NCBI GenBank assembly: GCA_910584595.1
Contig: CAJUBQ010000144.1
Span: 1-9,062, forward strand
Reading direction: 5' to 3'
DNA length: 9,062 nt
Origin: an uncultured Eubacterium sp.
Lineage (GTDB): Bacteria > Bacillota > Clostridia > Lachnospirales > Lachnospiraceae
The position numbers and the translations under genes are program-made. Numbering within the stretch: position 1 is the stretch's first letter; the number at the start of each line of letters is the position of its first letter. Under the pieces are notes generated by a model that did not search any database, was not told the DNA's origin, and worked only from the letters and a program-made list of their open reading frames with translations. Shown piece by piece: positions 5,986 to 9,062 of this stretch.

Positions 5986-6015
5986 CCATGCCAATTTAAA
6001 TGGGTTATTTGATTT
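5979..6015. promoter_or_regulatory. Dyad in the divergent intergenic region, possible operator
   Basis: AAATCAA (5979-5985) and TTGATTT (6009-6015) are exact reverse complements. Inner CCAT (5986-5989) and ATGG (6000-6003) also match, around an 8-bp palindrome ATTTAAAT (5994-6001). The spacing of outer and inner arms is not fully symmetric. It covers the -35 of the minus-strand promoter, where a regulator could act. Confidence 0.35.
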
Positions 6016-6035
6016 TCTATAGTTTTTCCCTATGC

Positions 6036-6064
6036 TTGTTTTTCCCTGGGAAATAATGTAAAAT
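6036..6064 (+). promoter_or_regulatory. Promoter of the pyruvate-kinase-like gene with embedded palindrome
   Basis: TTGTTT (6036-6041), a 17-nt spacer and TAAAAT (6059-6064) form a good sigma-A promoter 65 bp before the start at 6129. The spacer holds the palindrome TTTCCCTGGGAAA (6041-6053). TTTTTCCCT occurs twice, at 6023-6031 and 6039-6047, 16 bp apart. The placement suggests an operator, but no regulator is identified. Confidence 0.55.
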
Positions 6065-6128
6065 ATTCATATTTAAATGGAAGATGCTATAAGATAGTGT
6101 TTTAGAACAAAGAAAACGGTGGTATATA

Positions 6129-7124
6129 ATGACAGAAATTTTTGGTACATTAGGGCCTGCCTGTGCACAGGCAGATATTTTAGAAAAAATGTTTTTGGAA
6201 GGAATGACCGGTATGCGTTTGAATTTGTCGCATACAAATCTAAGAGAGAGTGAACCGCTTATACAATATTTTCATCAGGCGGCGCAGCGTGCAGGTGTCA
6301 GGCCGGAACTTCTGATAGACATGCAAGGACCTGAAATACGGATTGGAGAACTGTGTGAACCGCTGCAGTTAAAGGAATCCGAAGAACGGACGCTTACAGA
6401 GCAGTCAGCGGCAAAGCCGGATGCAGGCGCGATTCCGGTAGCAGACAGTGTATTGTCTGTCCTGGAAGCAGGGGACCATATTTTGTTGGATGATGGAAAG
6501 CTTGAGCTGGTTGTTACTTCGGTGAAGCCTCAAATTGCAGCTTGTGTGCTGCGCGGAGGTATTTTGCAGGAGAGAAAGAGTCTGAAAGTTGCAGATAAGC
6601 AGATACCGGGGCCTGTACTTACAGAGCAGGACAGGGAAAATATCCGGCTGGCAAAAGATTATGGAGTGACAGCGTTAATGCAGCCGTTTGTGACAAAAGG
6701 AACGCAGCTTTCCGAGGTAAAAAGTGTGCTTTGGGAACATGGGATGAATGACATTCGTATTTTTGCAAAGATTGAAAATCGTGAGGGAATGCGCCAGATG
6801 CGGGATATTATGCCGAATGCGGATATGATTGTCATTGCCAGAGGAGATCTTGGAAATGATATGCCTTTGTGGGAGCTTCCTGCTGCCCAAAAAAAGATCT
6901 CGGACATCTGCAAAGAAGCATCCAAGCCGTTTTTGGTCGTTACGCAGCTGCTGGCTTCGATGGTGCAGCATCCTTATCCTACGAGGGCTGAGGTATCGGA
7001 TATTTATCATGCGGTTGCTGACGGGGCCGGAGCCGTTATGGTTACAAATGAAACCGCTGTTGGCAAATATCCGGTAGAAGTCATTCGATATCTGAAAAAG
7101 ACAGTGCAGGAAGCAGAAAAGTAA
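6129..7124 (+). CDS. Pyruvate kinase-like protein lacking the C-terminal domain
   Basis: A 331-residue protein matching the catalytic barrel (A) and lid (B) domains of pyruvate kinase, which makes ATP and pyruvate from phosphoenolpyruvate and ADP. Visible motifs: GTLGPA at the N-terminus, MRLNLSHTN (28-36), LIDMQGPEIRIG (62-73), the signature IFAKIENREGM with catalytic Lys and Glu, VIARGDLG with the metal-binding Asp, TQLLASM, PTRAEVSD, and TNETAVGKYPVE at the end. Differences from canonical enzymes: DMQGPEIR instead of DTKGPEIR, TNETA instead of SGETA, a short B domain, and no C-terminal regulatory domain (typical enzymes have about 470-590 residues). The stop follows the barrel naturally (KKTVQEAEK), so this is a short paralogue rather than a fresh truncation. 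Activity is plausible but unproven. The ATG at 6129 has only a weak GGTGG (6118-6122). It is divergent from the ECF gene and upstream of purM. Confidence 0.8.
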   Translation: MTEIFGTLGPACAQADILEKMFLEGMTGMRLNLSHTNLRESEPLIQYFHQAAQRAGVRPELLIDMQGPEIRIGELCEPLQLKESEERTLTEQSAAKPDAGAIPVADSVLSVLEAGDHILLDDGKLELVVTSVKPQIAACVLRGGILQERKSLKVADKQIPGPVLTEQDRENIRLAKDYGVTALMQPFVTKGTQLSEVKSVLWEHGMNDIRIFAKIENREGMRQMRDIMPNADMIVIARGDLGNDMPLWELPAAQKKISDICKEASKPFLVVTQLLASMVQHPYPTRAEVSDIYHAVADGAGAVMVTNETAVGKYPVEVIRYLKKTVQEAEK

Positions 7125-7133
7125 GAAGTATCC

Positions 7134-7162
7134 TTGAAATTTTTTCAAAGATGTGGCATTAT
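7134..7162 (+). promoter_or_regulatory. Probable purMN promoter
   Basis: TTGAAA (7134-7139), a 17-nt spacer and CATTAT (7157-7162) lie just after the pyruvate-kinase-like gene stop. The roughly 80-nt leader holds a small GC hairpin (GCGGC 7179-7183, GCCGC 7187-7191, loop TGC). I see no purine-riboswitch core. Read-through from upstream is also possible. Confidence 0.45.
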
Positions 7163-7246
7163 GTCTAAAGGCAGATACGCGGCTGCGCCGCAGTTCATGT
7201 GATTGGCTGGATTGCGATGCGCATACAAAAAACAGGAGGAAAAAAC

Positions 7247-8293
7247 ATGGATTACAAAAATGCTGGAGTTGATATTGAAGCGGGATACAAATCCGTAGAG
7301 TTAATGAAAAAACACGTACAAAGTACGATGCGGCCGGAGGTACTGACGAATCTGGGCGGTTTTTCCGGAGCTTTTTCCATAGAAGCGCTGAAACATATGG
7401 AAAAGCCTACGCTTGTATCCGGAACGGATGGTGTTGGCACAAAATTAAAACTGGCTTTTTTAATGGACAAGCATGATACGGTCGGTATCGACTGTGTGGC
7501 GATGTGTGTCAACGATATTGCATGTGCAGGCGGTGAGCCATTATTTTTCCTGGATTATATTGCATGTGGAAAAAATTATCCGGACAAAATAGAAGCAATT
7601 GTAAGCGGCGTTGCAGAAGGATGCAGACAGTCGGGGGCGGCGTTAATTGGCGGTGAGACTGCAGAAATGCCGGGATTTTATCCGCCGGATGAATATGATC
7701 TTGCCGGATTTGCGGTAGGGGCTGTCGATGAGAAAGATATTGTGACGGGCAGTGATTTGAAAAAAGGGGATGTGCTGATTGGTCTGGCGTCTTCCGGAGT
7801 ACATTCCAATGGGTTTTCACTTGTCCGCCAGATTTTTGATTTAAATCAGGAAAAAAATGCAGATAATAAAAAAGCGCTGGATACGTACTATCCGCAGCTT
7901 GGACAGACATTGGGCGAGACGCTTTTAACGCCGACAAGGATTTATGTGCGTACATTAAGACAGATCAAAGAAGCGGGCGTGACGATCAAAGCGTGCAGCC
8001 ATATTACCGGCGGAGGTTTTTATGAAAATGTGCCGCGTATGCTTACCGATGGCATTCGTGCCGTGATTCAAAAGGACAGTTATCAGGTGCCGGAGATTTT
8101 TCGTCTGATGGCGGAAAAAGGAAATGTAACAGAGCAGATGATGTACAACACATTTAATATGGGAATTGGCATGGCGCTCGCAGTGGATGCGTCGCAGGCG
8201 GAAAAGACGATAGAAGCGGCGAAAGAAGCGGGTGTGGAAGCTTATACGATAGGTGAAATGGTAGAAGGAGATAAAGGAGTTACGTTATGTTAA
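7247..8293 (+). CDS. purM: Phosphoribosylformylglycinamidine cyclo-ligase (AIR synthetase)
   Basis: It closes the imidazole ring, converting FGAM and ATP to AIR in step 5 of de novo purine synthesis. The 348-residue length and motifs fit the PurM family: GTDGVGTK (59-66), CVNDIACAGGEPLFFLDYIA, GGETAEMPGFY followed by DEYDLAGFAVG, GLASSGVHSNGFSLVR and ITGGGFYENVPRML, with the MGIGMALAV segment near the C-terminus. The start is the ATG at 7247, not the in-frame ATG 48 nt earlier: AGGAGG (7234-7239) sits 7 nt before it, and family members begin near 'MxYKxAGVDIEAG'. The stop overlaps the purN start by 7 nt, implying translational coupling. Confidence 0.97.
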   Translation: MDYKNAGVDIEAGYKSVELMKKHVQSTMRPEVLTNLGGFSGAFSIEALKHMEKPTLVSGTDGVGTKLKLAFLMDKHDTVGIDCVAMCVNDIACAGGEPLFFLDYIACGKNYPDKIEAIVSGVAEGCRQSGAALIGGETAEMPGFYPPDEYDLAGFAVGAVDEKDIVTGSDLKKGDVLIGLASSGVHSNGFSLVRQIFDLNQEKNADNKKALDTYYPQLGQTLGETLLTPTRIYVRTLRQIKEAGVTIKACSHITGGGFYENVPRMLTDGIRAVIQKDSYQVPEIFRLMAEKGNVTEQMMYNTFNMGIGMALAVDASQAEKTIEAAKEAGVEAYTIGEMVEGDKGVTLC

Positions 8294-8910
8294 GACTGGC
8301 GGTAATGGTGTCCGGTGGTGGGACGAATCTGCAGGCGTTGATTCAGGCAGTTATGGCAGGCGGCATTCAAAATGCGCAGATAGCGCTTGTGATTAGCAAT
8401 AAAAAAGACGCCTATGCACTGGAACGGGCGAAAAAACATGAGATTAAAAACTGTTGTATATCGCCAAAAGATTATGCTGATAGGGATGCTTTCGGCAGGG
8501 CGCTGATACAGACGTTGGAAAAAGAACAGATTGACCTCGTTGTATTGGCCGGATATCTCGTCATTTTGCCGGAAATACTCATACAAAAATATAAAAACCG
8601 CATGATAAATATTCATCCGTCGCTCATTCCGTCTTTTTGCGGAGCCGGATATTATGGACTGAAAGTACATGAAGAAGCGCTCAAAAGAGGGGTAAAGGTA
8701 ACTGGCGCCACGGTGCATTTTGTAGATGAAGGTACGGATACCGGGCCGATTATTCTGCAAAAGGCAGTGGAAGTAAAACAAGGCGATACGCCAGAACTGC
8801 TGCAGCAGCGGGTAATGGAAGAAGCGGAATGGAAAATTCTGCCAAAGGCTGTGGATCTGATCGCAAACAGCAAAGTGACTGTTTCAGACGGCAGGGTTAT
8901 CATTAACTGA
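8287..8910 (+). CDS. purN: Phosphoribosylglycinamide formyltransferase (GAR transformylase)
   Basis: It transfers a formyl group from 10-formyltetrahydrofolate to GAR in step 3 of de novo purine synthesis. The 207-residue length is normal. The glycine-rich phosphate loop VSGGGTNLQAL (8-18), NIHPSLIPSF with catalytic Asn108 and His110, and GTDTGPII with Asp151 give the complete Asn-His-Asp set. The segment SFCGAGYYGLKVHEEAL is the usual clostridial variant. It starts inside the end of purM (ATG 8287, purM stop 8291-8293); a GGAG at 8267-8270 and GGAG at 8276-8279 can serve as ribosome-binding sites. purH and purD often follow in related genomes but lie beyond the window if present. Confidence 0.96.
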   Translation: MLRLAVMVSGGGTNLQALIQAVMAGGIQNAQIALVISNKKDAYALERAKKHEIKNCCISPKDYADRDAFGRALIQTLEKEQIDLVVLAGYLVILPEILIQKYKNRMINIHPSLIPSFCGAGYYGLKVHEEALKRGVKVTGATVHFVDEGTDTGPIILQKAVEVKQGDTPELLQQRVMEEAEWKILPKAVDLIANSKVTVSDGRVIIN

Positions 8911-8922
8911 GTCCGCAGGAAA

Positions 8923-8948
8923 TTCGCGCCGGCGGGAGAATGCGCGAA
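8923..8948. repeat. GC-rich hairpin after purN
   Basis: TTCGCGC (8923-8929) and GCGCGAA (8942-8948) are exact complements with a 12-nt loop, 12 bp after the purN stop. The sequence after it is AAAATGAATG with no T run, so it is not a canonical terminator. It may be an RNA-stabilising or processing structure within a longer pur operon. Confidence 0.55.
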
Positions 8949-8978
8949 AATGAATGTATAAAAAGAGAATGTATGATA

Positions 8979-9062
8979 AAAAATGCAGGATAGAGAAAAG
9001 TATGCAGAATAAAAATGCAGAATAGAGAAAAGCATGCAAAATAAAAAATGCAGAATAGGGAA
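8979..9062. repeat. Imperfect 32-bp A-rich tandem repeat, cut by window edge
   Basis: Two full units (8979-9010 and 9011-9042) share AAAAATGCAG(G/A)ATAGAGAAAA followed by G(T/C)ATGCA(G/A)AAT, with three differences. A third begins at about 9043 with one extra A and runs to the edge. Within each unit ATGCAGAAT-like segments recur, so the structure is partly a 16-bp half-unit duplication. No open frame of note crosses it. Confidence 0.8.

Noticed and set aside
5994..6080. ATTTAAATGG repeated at 5994-6003 and 6071-6080
   Set aside because: A 10-bp AT-rich repeat in an AT-rich intergenic region can easily be chance.
5897..6128. Riboswitch upstream of the ECF gene (TPP, FMN, preQ1)
   Set aside because: No conserved core motif was found on the minus strand; only promoter elements and dyads are visible.
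7199..7246. Upstream in-frame ATG for purM
   Set aside because: It has no ribosome-binding site, while AGGAGG sits at ideal spacing before the ATG at 7247, which matches the family N-terminus.
8290..8781. Minus-strand ORF opposite purN
   Set aside because: Shadow of purN, which has complete catalytic motifs.
8979..9062. CRISPR array
   Set aside because: The units are directly contiguous with no spacers and diverge from each other, so it is a tandem repeat.

Overview
The window looks like a chromosomal segment from an anaerobic Firmicute, most likely Clostridia of the Lachnospiraceae type. This rests on A-rich Shine-Dalgarno spacing, consensus sigma-A promoters, a large serine recombinase of the clostridial mobile-element kind, an ECF transporter S component and a purM-purN pair. 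The taxonomic call is inference from gene style, not from a marker gene.

Positions 1 to about 3510 look like the right-hand part of a mobile element whose left end lies outside the window. They hold a possible recombinase 3' end, a two-gene minus-strand cargo (a small lipoprotein that seems to have lost its native 5' end, and a 92-residue protein of unknown function), a recombinase fragment with two stop codons, a frameshifted coding remnant, an intrinsic terminator, a perfect GC-rich hairpin, a 61-codon ORF and a full-length large serine recombinase. The recombinase frame has no stop at the element edge. It continues in frame into the C-terminal half of an ABC-transporter substrate-binding protein (NMT1/THI5/SsuA type), giving an 812-residue chimera. 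The simplest reading is that the element integrated into the substrate-binding-protein gene.

Positions 4071-4249 hold a seven-copy 15-bp A-rich tandem repeat, which starts inside the last codons of the chimera, and the terminator of the convergent operon.

Positions 4254-5985 are minus-strand: an ECF transporter S component, then a class I DAHP synthase with its own near-perfect promoter (TTGACA, 17 nt, TATGAT). A 232-bp divergent intergenic region follows, with a promoter on each strand and dyads over both.

Positions 6129-8910 are plus-strand: a stand-alone pyruvate-kinase-like protein lacking the C-terminal domain, then purM and purN overlapping by 7 nt (steps 5 and 3 of de novo purine synthesis). 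The last 150 bp hold a GC-rich hairpin and an imperfect 32-bp tandem repeat running off the window edge.

No tRNA, rRNA, CRISPR array or recognisable riboswitch was seen. The most interesting observation is the recombinase/substrate-binding-protein chimera.
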